A stretch of DNA of 30,748 nt. It comes from JAPKZH01 sp964537875 (GTDB lineage Bacteria > Acidobacteriota > Aminicenantia > Aminicenantales > UBA4085). The DNA lies in contig CAZIDN010000042.1 in NCBI GenBank assembly GCA_964537875.1, positions 1-30,748 of the forward strand. The letters are read 5' to 3'. Of the stretch, positions 1 to 6,672 are shown in pieces; the first letter of the stretch is position 1; every line of letters begins with the position of its first letter. Position numbers and translations under genes: made by a program. The notes under the pieces were generated by a model that saw only the letters and a program-made list of their open reading frames with translations, made no database searches and was not told where the DNA came from.

Positions 1-96
1 GTCTGTCTCAATTGCGGGGACGAGAAGGACTTGACCGATCTCCGAACGCGGATCGCCGAAGTTGCAAACCGGGGGAAGCGGGAGACAAGAGTATGA
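1..96 (+). CDS. C-terminal end of an upstream gene (partial)
   Basis: Frame 1 is open from the left edge to a TGA at 94-96, giving 31 residues that begin VCLNCGDEKDL. The tail carries a CxxC pair (CLNC) followed by a charged, probably helical segment. The stop overlaps the ATG at 93 in an ATGA arrangement, which recurs throughout the window and supports this being a real gene end. Too little is visible to assign a family; a small zinc-binding phage protein is possible. Confidence 0.5.
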   Translation, partial: VCLNCGDEKDLTDLRTRIAEVANRGKRETRV

Positions 97-197
97 GCGA
101 TAAAGGCCGGGCGTCCACGGCAAAGGGACGGATAGATGTAATCACATGTCTCCGTCCTCGCCCCGCCTTTATGAAGGATGAACATGGGATTTACTAA
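93..197 (+). CDS. Small hypothetical protein, 34 aa
   Basis: This short reading frame starts at an ATG overlapping the previous stop (ATGA) and ends with TAA. A purine-rich stretch (gggagacaaga) precedes it. The product is basic at its N-terminus and has no recognisable motif. It overlaps the start of the replication initiator by 14 bases. It could be a real translational-coupling peptide or simply a leader. Support is the overlap geometry only. Confidence 0.35.
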   Translation: MSDKGRASTAKGRIDVITCLRPRPAFMKDEHGIY

Positions 198-999
198 GTT
201 AGACGAACGGATACTTCAATCCTCAATCATGGCTGAGTCAGCTGTCACGTTCAAGGTCTGGATCACTATGCTTGCCGCTTGCCGCGCTAACGGCATCGCC
301 TATGTGTCGGCGGTCTATCTATCATCCATCTGCCATTTGCCGTTATCCCGAGTTGAGGCGGCTCTGGCACGCCTGGAGAGTCCGGATGAACATTCGCGTT
401 CACTCACCGATGATGGCCGGCGTATCCGGCGCGTCGATGGAGGGTATGAAATCATCAACTACGCCATATATCGGGATATTTCTTTGAAGGGTGCTGAGGC
501 TGAAAGAAAAAGACTTTATAGGCAAAAAATAAAGAATGTCCGGACAGAGTCGGACGCAGTCCGGACTTTATCTGCTTCTGCATCTGCTTCTGCATCTGCT
601 TCTGCATCTGCTTCTGAAGAGATCAAGGAAGAAGAGGAGATCAAGGCGTGTGTGTCGGAGGTGGCCGCGCTCTGGAACAGCTTTGCGGAGAAGAATAAGC
701 TACGGAAAATCGAGGGGATTTCACCGAAGAGCCTGCGCTACCGGAACCTGGTAGCCAGAATAAGCGAGAAAGGCTTCGACTTTGAGAAGGTGCTTCAGAT
801 CATCGCCGACTCGCCGTTTTTACTGGGACAGATCGCGTCGAAGGGAAGGGAGCCGTTCCTGGTGATGTTCGATTGGCTGGTCTGTCCGTCGAACTGGCAG
901 AAGGTGAAAGAGGGGAATTACCTACAGAAAGGGGAGAAGAAGGAATCGTTCGGAGATTATGCCGCGCGGATGAAGAAAGAAGGAAAGTGGGATGAATGA
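184..999 (+). CDS. Phage replication initiator / replisome organizer-like protein
   Basis: Probable DNA-binding initiator that opens the phage origin and recruits the helicase loader. The N-terminal ~100 residues (MGFTKLDERILQSS, then FKVWITMLA) match the winged-helix segment typical of phage replication proteins. A low-complexity Ser-Ala linker sits near residue 130 and is encoded by a DNA repeat. The C-terminal third (VAALWNSFAEKNKL, FLVMFDWLV) resembles the DnaT/DnaD-like C-terminal region of these initiators. I chose ATG 184 over ATG 178 because the GAAGGA ribosome site at 173-178 is correctly spaced for 184 and the family usually begins M-x-F/W-x-K-L. The end overlaps the helicase-loader-like gene by 8 bases. 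The family call rests on motif memory and gene order. Confidence 0.7.
   Translation: MGFTKLDERILQSSIMAESAVTFKVWITMLAACRANGIAYVSAVYLSSICHLPLSRVEAALARLESPDEHSRSLTDDGRRIRRVDGGYEIINYAIYRDISLKGAEAERKRLYRQKIKNVRTESDAVRTLSASASASASASASASEEIKEEEEIKACVSEVAALWNSFAEKNKLRKIEGISPKSLRYRNLVARISEKGFDFEKVLQIIADSPFLLGQIASKGREPFLVMFDWLVCPSNWQKVKEGNYLQKGEKKESFGDYAARMKKEGKWDE
571..616 (+). repeat. 12-bp tandem repeat inside the replication initiator gene
   Basis: About 3.8 copies of tctgcttctgca lie head to tail. They encode an alternating Ser-Ala linker. Just upstream (537-566), the pentamer cggac occurs four times, in gtccggac / gtcggac contexts. In-gene direct repeats in phage initiator genes can serve as origin iterons, as in lambda O. 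That role is inference; a plain flexible linker is the simpler reading. Confidence 0.75.
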
Positions 1000-1681
1000 G
1001 TACAGGTTCGGGGAAGTGATGTTCAGGTTGGAGAGTTACCTGGGTGTGAAGATCGAGGCATCTGTGCTCAAGGAATACTACCGAAGGTTCGGAAATTTCG
1101 ACGAGAAGACATTGGATGCCGCGATAACAACACTGATCGACGAGCATGAAATCAAGTCGTTCCCGCTCGTGCCGGAGTTTTGGACGGCAATCGAAAAGAT
1201 GGAGTCGGCGAAATCGGAAGAGCGCCCCGACGAAGGTAACGCCTATTGCGAGGCCTGCGATAACACAGGGATGGTGCTCATCGAAGATGGCTTGACCGCC
1301 AGGCCCTGCCGCTGTCGGAGAGGGCTTGAGAAGGCGGCGGCATGGAAGGTGCCGACCTCATGGAAGCAGCAGAAACGAAAAGCCGAGATTGAAAAGCTCG
1401 CGAAACGGCTTCCACCGGCGGAGCTGCCCGTGCGTGGACTCCACGAGTGGAATCCCCTGGGCTTCTGGGAGGACACCCAGGAGGAGCACGACCGCTGGAT
1501 GGCCGAGAAGCGGGCGCAGATCGAGGCGCTGGACGCGCGCCGGGCCGGACGACCTGAGCCGGCGCCGAAATTCGGCGAGACTGAGTGGCGAGGGACGCTG
1601 ATGAAAACCGTGGCCGGGCTCGTGAGGCCGCGCGAACCGGGCGAGGACGAGGAGGAGGAGGAAGATATCGTTCCTTTTTAG
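992..1681 (+). CDS. Helicase-loader-like replication protein with SSB-like C-terminal tail
   Basis: 229 residues. The N-terminal ~75 residues are helical (residues 1-60, with EYYRRFGNFDEKTLDAAI) and resemble the loader/inhibitor family of phage replicative helicases, such as G39P of SPP1. A central CEACDNTGMV...CRCRR segment (about residues 82-105) supplies four cysteines that could bind zinc. The C-terminus is strongly acidic and ends EEEEEDIVPF, very like the SSB tip (DDDIPF) that recruits replication proteins. The gene overlaps the initiator stop by 8 bases, so the two are probably translationally coupled. A DnaC-like AAA+ motif is absent. Role as loader is inferred from position and N-terminus. 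Confidence 0.55.
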   Translation: MNEYRFGEVMFRLESYLGVKIEASVLKEYYRRFGNFDEKTLDAAITTLIDEHEIKSFPLVPEFWTAIEKMESAKSEERPDEGNAYCEACDNTGMVLIEDGLTARPCRCRRGLEKAAAWKVPTSWKQQKRKAEIEKLAKRLPPAELPVRGLHEWNPLGFWEDTQEEHDRWMAEKRAQIEALDARRAGRPEPAPKFGETEWRGTLMKTVAGLVRPREPGEDEEEEEDIVPF

Positions 1682-1690
1682 GAAGAAATC

Positions 1691-2152
1691 ATGCCCATAA
1701 AAAACTACACCTCAGGCATCCCGGTGGAAAAAACTATCCTCAGAATTGAGATGGCGTTGATTACCGGCGGCGCGGTGGGGATCATGAAGGATTATTCAGA
1801 AGGCAAAGTAGACAACATTTCTTTCTCGATTCCATCTCCAGAAAAGAGACTCATCGCCATCCGGCTGCCGGCGAATGTGGAAGCAGTTTACCAGGTGCTT
1901 AAATCGGCTATGAAAAGACCTCGCGCGGAAACAGTGAAACGTCTGCGCGATCAAGCGGAGCGCACAGCCTGGAAGCTCGTCCAGGATTGGGTAGAAGTGC
2001 AGATGGCGATGATCAAAATGCAGCAGGCCGAATTCATGCAGGTTTTTTTACCCTACGTTTGGGATGGCCGAAGAACATTTTATGCCTCACTCAAAGACAA
2101 TCATTTCAAATTGCTGGAAGAAGGCAAGCCAGGGAGGGATCGGGAGCGATGA
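1691..2152 (+). CDS. Conserved phage protein of unknown function, replication module
   Basis: 153 residues. It has an N-terminal mixed segment (MPIKNYTSGIPVEKTI) and a central SFSIPSPEKRLIAIRLPANVEAVYQVL motif spread over about residues 43-70. A long helical C-terminal half contains RDQAERTAWKLVQDWVE. I recognise this pattern from replication regions of many siphophages, where it has no assigned function. It lies 9 bases after the loader-like gene, has a GGAAG ribosome site at 1681-1685, and overlaps the next gene by ATGA at 2149-2152. No catalytic motif is visible. Confidence 0.6.
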   Translation: MPIKNYTSGIPVEKTILRIEMALITGGAVGIMKDYSEGKVDNISFSIPSPEKRLIAIRLPANVEAVYQVLKSAMKRPRAETVKRLRDQAERTAWKLVQDWVEVQMAMIKMQQAEFMQVFLPYVWDGRRTFYASLKDNHFKLLEEGKPGRDRER

Positions 2153-2337
2153 AAAAAATCGGCGTTCTCTTCGGCTGCGAGATCTACAAGGCCCACTTCT
2201 ACCGGCCGCGGGATTTTGTTTTTCTGTCCAGGGAAGACGCCGAGAGGCTCAAGGAGATCGAGGTAGCCTTCCTTGTTTTCATCGATGTCGTCAGCAAGGG
2301 GATCAAAAGGCTCAAGGAGATGTCGCCGGGACCATGA
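2149..2337 (+). CDS. Small hypothetical protein, 62 aa
   Basis: The start at ATG 2149 overlaps the previous stop (ATGA) and follows a GGGAGGGATCGGGAG purine stretch. The product has a short beta-like N-terminus (MKKIGVLFGCEIY) and an amphipathic helical C-terminus ending KRLKEMSPGP. The frame is open further upstream, but that part overlaps the preceding gene in another frame and reads as shadow. No family recognised. Confidence 0.5.
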   Translation: MKKIGVLFGCEIYKAHFYRPRDFVFLSREDAERLKEIEVAFLVFIDVVSKGIKRLKEMSPGP

Positions 2338-2346
2338 GGAGGAAAA

Positions 2347-2958
2347 ATGGGAAGAAAAGCTGAGGATTTAACTGGCCGGCGATTCGGAAAACTCAGGGCG
2401 CTATCCAAAATTTTATGGAATGACAATGGAGGTCATGCCATTTGGGAATGTCAGTGCGATTGCGGCAATCTGGTTTTTGTCCGTGGCGATGTCCTGAAAT
2501 CGGGAGTCTCTCAAAGCTGCGGCTGCCTCCGGACATCCAAAGAGTTTCGAGAGCGAATCAGTAAGACGATGAAAGCTATTGCGCCTCAGTTAAGCGAACT
2601 TCATAAAGGGCCAAAAAATTGGCATTGGAAGGGCGGAATAATGCTTAGGTGCGGATACAAACATATCTATAGGCCGGACCATCCTCGTGCCGTTGATAAC
2701 CATGTGGCCGAGCATAGAATAATCGCTGAGAAAGTTCTGGGAAGGCCGCTCAAAAGGACAGAGCACGTCCATCATATAAACGGCGACATATCAGACAACC
2801 GAAGCTGCAACCTTTTAATCTGCACGAATGACTACCATCGGTGGCTTCACTGGAAAATTAAGAAGCTCGGAATAGACATTGGGAAGCTCTGCCCCAAAGC
2901 GGAGGCTTTCCCGGAGATAAAGAAGCGGATCGAAATCGAGAATTTTGGGAGGAACTAA
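2347..2958 (+). CDS. HNH endonuclease (probable homing endonuclease)
   Basis: 203 residues. The N-terminal module carries CQCDCG (residues 35-40) and CGC (58-60), the cysteine layout often fused to phage HNH enzymes. A KGPKNWHWKGG stretch (about residues 87-97) precedes the nuclease core. The HNH core runs about residues 139-168: EHVHHINGDISDN, then NLLICTNDYHRWLH, with H142/H143, N145, D147 and N151 in place. The start has a strong GAGGAGGAAAA site at 2336-2346. The stop (2956-2958) abuts the ATG of the ParB-like gene with no gap. Codon use looks more AT-rich than both neighbours, consistent with a mobile, free-standing homing gene. Family is secure; mobility is inference. Confidence 0.85.
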   Translation: MGRKAEDLTGRRFGKLRALSKILWNDNGGHAIWECQCDCGNLVFVRGDVLKSGVSQSCGCLRTSKEFRERISKTMKAIAPQLSELHKGPKNWHWKGGIMLRCGYKHIYRPDHPRAVDNHVAEHRIIAEKVLGRPLKRTEHVHHINGDISDNRSCNLLICTNDYHRWLHWKIKKLGIDIGKLCPKAEAFPEIKKRIEIENFGRN

Positions 2959-4644
2959 ATGACAGAGAGAAATTTTCTGGAGATCCCGCTCGGGGAGCTC
3001 TCGGGGAATCCGAGGAACCCGAGGAAGCGGTTCACCGGGCCGAGGTTCGACGAGCTCGTGGCGTCGATCAAGGAGAAGGGCGTCATCGAGCCGATCATCG
3101 TCCGGCCGAAGAAGGGCGACGGGAAAAGCTACGAGGTCGTCGCCGGTGAGAGGCGGCACCGCGCCTCGGAGGTGGCCGGGCTCCGGACGATCCCGGCGAT
3201 CGTCCGGGAGCTTACCGACGAGGAAGCATTCGACTTCATGCTGATCGAAAACCTGCAGCGTGAGGACCTGACGGAGTTCGAGGAGGCCGAGAGTTTCCGC
3301 CTCTACGTCGGGAAGCACGGCAAGGACGGGATCCCGGAGCTCGCCCAGAAGACCGGGATCTCGCCGCGTTATATCCGCCGGCGGATGGCGGTCCTGGACC
3401 TCCCGGCCGGCGCCCTCGAGGCCTGGAGGAAGGGACGGATCCGCTACGGGCACCTCGAGCAGCTCCTCCGGGTCAAGGACTCGCCTGCGCGGCTCAAGGA
3501 GTTCTCCCGGCTGGCTGTTGCGGTCGACCGATGGGACGGTCAGATGACGGTCGAGGAGCTCAAGCGCCGGATCGACGCCGACGCGCCCGAGCTCAAGCTG
3601 GCCTACTTTCCGATCACTCCGGAGGGCTGCCAGGCCTGTCCTAAGAACTCGATGGTCCAGCTGGACCTCTTCGGGATCGACGATGCGCAGAAATCGCGCT
3701 GCCTCGATCCCGCCTGCTTCAAGAAGAAGCAGAATGACTGGCTCCTCGCGCACTGGAAAGAGAGCCCGCCCGGGAAGAAATACGGGACGGCCGGCTTTAG
3801 GTTCCGCGATAAGGTCGGCTACAACGACCATGAGACGGTCCGCTACTCCTTCACGCCCGACGAGAAATGCAAGGCCTGCCCGCATTTCCTGACGATCATC
3901 CAGGACGACGGGCAGCCCGTCCAAGGTGACGAGCAGGAGTGCTTCAATAAGGCCTGCCTCCGGTCCCGGGTCGCGAAGGCGCGAGGTGAGGAGCGGTCGA
4001 AGAAGGGAACGGAGCGGAAGCCGGGCGAGCCGCTCGTGTCCTGGCACGGGGAGTATTTCCGGGATGTCTTTTTCGAGAAGCGGATTCCGGAGATCTTGGC
4101 GGGTTTTAGTCCGGCATCCCAGGAAATGATGAGACTCCTCCTCCTGGTGTCACTCCACGGAAACTCGGCGGCAGCGGATGCGGTACGCAAGTTGATCGGC
4201 ATCAAGGAACGGAGCGACGCCTGGTATGAAAAACCGAAATTCTTCTCGCAGATCCTGGTGCTTCCATACCCAAAGATCGATCAACTCATTCCCGAGGCGG
4301 TCAGGACAATCATCATGGAGGGCCAGCATGTCGGGGAATACAGCGGCTTCGGGACGACGAACCGGTTCACCGTGGCCAAGTTCCTCGGGATCGACCTCGC
4401 AAAGGAGTGGGCTGTCAGCGAGGAATACCTGGCTAAAAAAACTCGAGCCGAATGCATTGCCTTTATCAAGAAATTTAATCTCCAAAAGGACCCTCTTTTC
4501 AAAAGCTACATCGAGAAGAAATACAAGCGCACGGTCGAGAAGCTTGACGGCCTGAAAAAAAGCGAGATCGTTGACAGCATCTTAAAATGTGGCGTTAACC
4601 TTACCGGGAAAGTCCCTGATGAAATCTTGAAGGAGACGAAATGA
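2959..4644 (+). CDS. ParB/Spo0J-family protein with two cysteine modules
   Basis: 561 residues. The N-terminal ParB/Srx-type domain has GERRHRA (63-69) and ENLQREDL (97-104), the CTP-binding motifs of ParB clamps. A helix-turn-helix follows (about 125-148, ELAQKTGISPRYIRRR). Two cysteine modules share identical spacing: C224-x2-C227-x20-C248-x4-C253 and C304-x2-C307-x20-C328-x4-C333. The C-terminal ~200 residues are mostly helical and unrecognised. It is much longer than chromosomal ParB (~300 residues) and resembles long plasmid or phage ParB-like proteins. No ParA ATPase is visible in the window, so it may act in replication, transcription or partition with a partner elsewhere. It overlaps the next gene by ATGA. 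Confidence 0.85.
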   Translation: MTERNFLEIPLGELSGNPRNPRKRFTGPRFDELVASIKEKGVIEPIIVRPKKGDGKSYEVVAGERRHRASEVAGLRTIPAIVRELTDEEAFDFMLIENLQREDLTEFEEAESFRLYVGKHGKDGIPELAQKTGISPRYIRRRMAVLDLPAGALEAWRKGRIRYGHLEQLLRVKDSPARLKEFSRLAVAVDRWDGQMTVEELKRRIDADAPELKLAYFPITPEGCQACPKNSMVQLDLFGIDDAQKSRCLDPACFKKKQNDWLLAHWKESPPGKKYGTAGFRFRDKVGYNDHETVRYSFTPDEKCKACPHFLTIIQDDGQPVQGDEQECFNKACLRSRVAKARGEERSKKGTERKPGEPLVSWHGEYFRDVFFEKRIPEILAGFSPASQEMMRLLLLVSLHGNSAAADAVRKLIGIKERSDAWYEKPKFFSQILVLPYPKIDQLIPEAVRTIIMEGQHVGEYSGFGTTNRFTVAKFLGIDLAKEWAVSEEYLAKKTRAECIAFIKKFNLQKDPLFKSYIEKKYKRTVEKLDGLKKSEIVDSILKCGVNLTGKVPDEILKETK

Positions 4645-4805
4645 GCGAAACCGTCTCGAAGTGCTGCCGGGCGCGGGTAGAGTATGACGAGGCGCTGGAC
4701 GAATACATCTGCCAAGAATGCGGCGAACTGTGCCGGTGCAAAGAGCCCCCTGAGCCTAAGTTTAGGCGGCGGCGGTATTGGAGGTTACGATGCCTGACAA
4801 AGTGA
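4641..4805 (+). CDS. Small zinc-ribbon-like protein, 54 aa
   Basis: The start overlaps the ParB-like gene's stop (ATGA) and an AAGGAGACGAA ribosome site precedes it. The product has a CC pair at residues 8-9, then ICQECGELCRC, giving six cysteines in the first 33 residues in a layout consistent with a single zinc ribbon. The C-terminus is arginine-rich (FRRRRYW) and may bind nucleic acid. Such peptides are common in phage accessory regions. It overlaps the next start by 16 bases. Confidence 0.6.
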   Translation: MSETVSKCCRARVEYDEALDEYICQECGELCRCKEPPEPKFRRRRYWRLRCLTK

Positions 4806-5023
4806 TGCAGGAAATGCTGGTTCATCTGAATGAGCATATTGAGATCGGCCATTCGATTAAGGACTGCCCGACTTGTCAAGCCATCCGCGCCCTCATCATC
4901 GCCGTGGGGGAGTGGCAACGGAGAGCGGAGGCCCTTTTGTGCAGTTCGCATAATCATCCAGCAACTACCAGGGAATTACTTGGGGACATCCGCGATTTTG
5001 GGAAGGAGGAAGCCGATGAGTGA
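4790..5023 (+). CDS. Small hypothetical protein with CxxC motif, 77 aa
   Basis: ATG 4790 is preceded by GGAGG at 4780-4784 with good spacing, so it is preferred to the in-frame TTG at 4778. The product is helical with KDCPTCQAIR near residues 24-33, a single CxxC, and has further charged helices to the end. Function unknown. It overlaps the following gene by 8 bases. Confidence 0.6.
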   Translation: MPDKVMQEMLVHLNEHIEIGHSIKDCPTCQAIRALIIAVGEWQRRAEALLCSSHNHPATTRELLGDIRDFGKEEADE

Positions 5024-5537
5024 AGTAATGCAAAAGAAAATACCGTTGTGTTCTTGTGGGTTCCCACAAAGTTTTCCCATTCCGCATGAACACGATAGAA
5101 CAGAACGAGAAAAACAAATAATGGATTATTATGAAAATCTCATCGCCCACGGGCCGGAGGTGGAGGCAAGGATAATTTGCCTTTGCGGTTCTACGCGCTT
5201 CACCGACATAATGCTTATTGAATCTTGGGAAATTGCAAAGCAGGGGATGATTGCCCTCGGTTGGCATGCCCTCCCGGATTCTTATTTTGATGGAAAACCA
5301 AAATCCCACATGGCTGATGAAGAAGGTGTCCGAGAGATAGTCGATGAAGTTCACAAGCGGAAAATAGATTTAGCTGATGAGATTTTGGTTATCAATGTAG
5401 GCGGTTATATCGGCGATTCTACTAAAAGCGAAATACGATATGCTGCCGAGAAGGAGAAGCCCATATATTTTTATGAGCCTGTTTATGCAGAAGAAAATCT
5501 CTGTGCAGCCGGGGTGAGGGTGAAGGAGGAAAAATGA
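5016..5537 (+). CDS. Nucleoside 2-deoxyribosyltransferase-like protein
   Basis: 173 residues. The Rossmann-like core starts about residue 52 with IICLCGSTRFTD, the G-S-x-x-F signature of deoxyribosyltransferase/DUF4406-type proteins. It continues with DLADEILVINVGG (118-130) and IGDSTKSEIRYA (132-143), where the glutamate fits the usual catalytic position. Such enzymes exchange or hydrolyse nucleobases on deoxyribonucleosides, and phages often carry them for nucleotide salvage or base modification. The N-terminal ~50 residues, with CSCG, are extra. ATG 5016 follows GGAAGGAGGA at 5001-5010, so longer in-frame extensions upstream are rejected. The exact substrate cannot be told. Confidence 0.7.
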   Translation: MSEVMQKKIPLCSCGFPQSFPIPHEHDRTEREKQIMDYYENLIAHGPEVEARIICLCGSTRFTDIMLIESWEIAKQGMIALGWHALPDSYFDGKPKSHMADEEGVREIVDEVHKRKIDLADEILVINVGGYIGDSTKSEIRYAAEKEKPIYFYEPVYAEENLCAAGVRVKEEK

Positions 5538-5719
5538 AACTCCGCATCTTTTCTTTCATTGTCTATCTTGTGCTTGCCGTCGCGCTGATGGCCGTTCTTT
5601 CAATCATCATCGACGAACACATGAGCCGCCGGCAGACACGATGGGATGACCGGACGCGGGAGTTCGAGCAGGCCGAGCCGGAGGGCATGGCGAGCTTGAG
5701 GCTGAGCGAAAAGGATTAG
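5534..5719 (+). CDS. Small single-pass membrane protein, 61 aa
   Basis: It overlaps the previous stop (ATGA) and has a GAAGGAGGAAAA ribosome site. Residues 5-25 form one hydrophobic helix after MKLR, followed by a charged soluble tail rich in Arg, Asp and Glu. It could be a lysis accessory or membrane-anchoring protein. No family is recognised. It ends directly before the nuclease gene. Confidence 0.6.
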   Translation: MKLRIFSFIVYLVLAVALMAVLSIIIDEHMSRRQTRWDDRTREFEQAEPEGMASLRLSEKD

Positions 5720-6028
5720 ATGAGCAACCGTAACCGCCGCCGCGGGAAAGACCTTGAGCGCCATGTGGCGCATGATCTGGGCGGTCGGCGCGTCGGGATT
5801 CTCGGACATGAGGACGTTATGGCTCACGGGTTTGCAATCGAGACAAAGGAGCGCCAGACGCTTCCTGCGTTCATCATCAAATGTATGGCGCAGGCGGAGT
5901 CGAATGCGAGGGGTGACGCCGCCGTCGTCATTTTACATGAATTGGGGAAGAGCCACGGCCTTGATGTCGTGATGCTCCGATATCGGGATTTTAGGGCGTT
6001 AATTAAAATCGAGGAGGTGCGTTCATGA
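5720..6028 (+). CDS. PDDEXK nuclease, Holliday-junction-resolvase-like
   Basis: 102 residues with the compact layout of small resolvase-type nucleases. E13 lies in RRRGKDLERHVA, D32 in GHEDV, and the E-x-K pair E41/K43 in AIETKERQ. A later QAESNARGD segment contributes the glutamine-helix often seen in Hjc-like enzymes. It likely cleaves branched DNA during recombination or before packaging. It begins immediately after the membrane protein stop and ends in an ATGA overlap with the holin-like gene. A VRR-NUC or generic RecB-like nuclease is the alternative. Confidence 0.7.
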   Translation: MSNRNRRRGKDLERHVAHDLGGRRVGILGHEDVMAHGFAIETKERQTLPAFIIKCMAQAESNARGDAAVVILHELGKSHGLDVVMLRYRDFRALIKIEEVRS

Positions 6029-6369
6029 AACGCTTTGCTTTCTTTCTAATCATGCTCTGCGCTTTTTTCTCGTTGTCTTTTGCGCAGACAACCGACGTAG
6101 AAATCGATGTCTCCAAAGCAGAGATCATCTTTCTCGCCGGGGTTGGCGGCTTTTCCGTTCTCGCTTTGGTCGAGATTATCAAACGCGTCTTTAAGACTGC
6201 CGGATGGGGAACGCGGATCGTCTCGATCATCATGTCGGCGGCGGCGACGCTTTATTATTTATTCACCGCAGGCGGAGGATTTGATCCGCTGAAATTCGTG
6301 ATCTTCACGGCGGTTGTCGCCCTGGCCGCAAACGGAATCTATCTTTTTCCGCAAAAGAAGACGACCTGA
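6025..6369 (+). CDS. Holin-like membrane protein with signal sequence
   Basis: 114 residues. The N-terminus (MKRFAFFLIMLCAFF...SFAQ) looks like a cleavable signal peptide ending about residue 21. Three further hydrophobic helices lie at about 34-52, 64-81 and 86-106, with lysines after the last one. Size and topology fit a holin, and the gene sits in the same operon as an endolysin about 1.2 kb downstream. A GAGGAGGTG site precedes the start. Assignment as holin is by topology and position only. Confidence 0.45.
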   Translation: MKRFAFFLIMLCAFFSLSFAQTTDVEIDVSKAEIIFLAGVGGFSVLALVEIIKRVFKTAGWGTRIVSIIMSAAATLYYLFTAGGGFDPLKFVIFTAVVALAANGIYLFPQKKTT

Positions 6370-6379
6370 CAATGGCGAA

Positions 6380-6480
6380 GGAAGGCGCCGGTCGAAAAGA
6401 CGGCGGCCCGGCTAATGTCTGCGTGCCGCCGCCGGTTCGCATCCAAGGTGATGATCGGCTCAGGAGACCGGCGGCCGGCG
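6380..6480 (+). promoter_or_regulatory. Cobalamin-riboswitch-like RNA element (candidate)
   Basis: This 138-base gap (6370-6507) is one of the few in a tightly packed operon. At 6460-6472, tcaggagaccggc matches the cobalamin riboswitch B12-box core YCAGGAGACCKGC at all 13 positions. Upstream, 6379-6420 resembles the GGGAA / CCGGTGAAAA..CGG / GGCCCGC..ACTGT core: ggaa at 6380-6383, a small GAAAA-loop hairpin at 6388-6404, then cggcccggctaatgt. Pairings include 6386-6393 with 6466-6473 and 6401-6407 with 6425-6431; these partly compete. It is shorter than full-length class I elements and the peripheral domains are not evident. The downstream gene is the small membrane protein at 6508. Candidate only; a covariance-model search is needed. 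Confidence 0.4.
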
Positions 6481-6507
6481 CTTTTCCAGGCCAAATAAGG
6501 AGATCAC

Positions 6508-6672
6508 ATGATCCCCTACCGGTGGATTTTCGTCGCTCTGTTTGTCGGCTTCGTCCTCGGCGTCATGATGATCTGTGCCCTGGCAATCGGGGGCCGGGCA
6601 GATGATGATTACGAGCGGATGAGGCTTGAGGCGGAGAATAAGGCGCTGAAGGAAGCCGTCAAAAGAGAATGA
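6508..6672 (+). CDS. Small membrane-anchored protein, 54 aa
   Basis: A TAAGGAGATCAC ribosome site precedes the ATG. Residues 6-27 are one hydrophobic helix, followed by an acidic and then heptad-like helical tail (YERMRLEAENKALKEAV). Small proteins of this shape occur in phage lysis regions, for example as spanin or holin partners. The stop overlaps the regulator gene's ATG (ATGA). It is the first gene after the riboswitch-like gap, so it would be the direct target of any control there. Confidence 0.6.
   Translation: MIPYRWIFVALFVGFVLGVMMICALAIGGRADDDYERMRLEAENKALKEAVKRE

Noticed and set aside
2815..4047. 410-codon open frame on the minus strand
   Set aside because: Antisense to the GC-rich ParB-like gene; Leu/Arg/Asp-rich shadow composition, no ribosome site and no motif.
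6372..6605. 77-codon frame in the riboswitch-like gap
   Set aside because: Arg/Pro-rich composition, weak ribosome site, and a 98-base overlap with the better-supported membrane protein at 6508.
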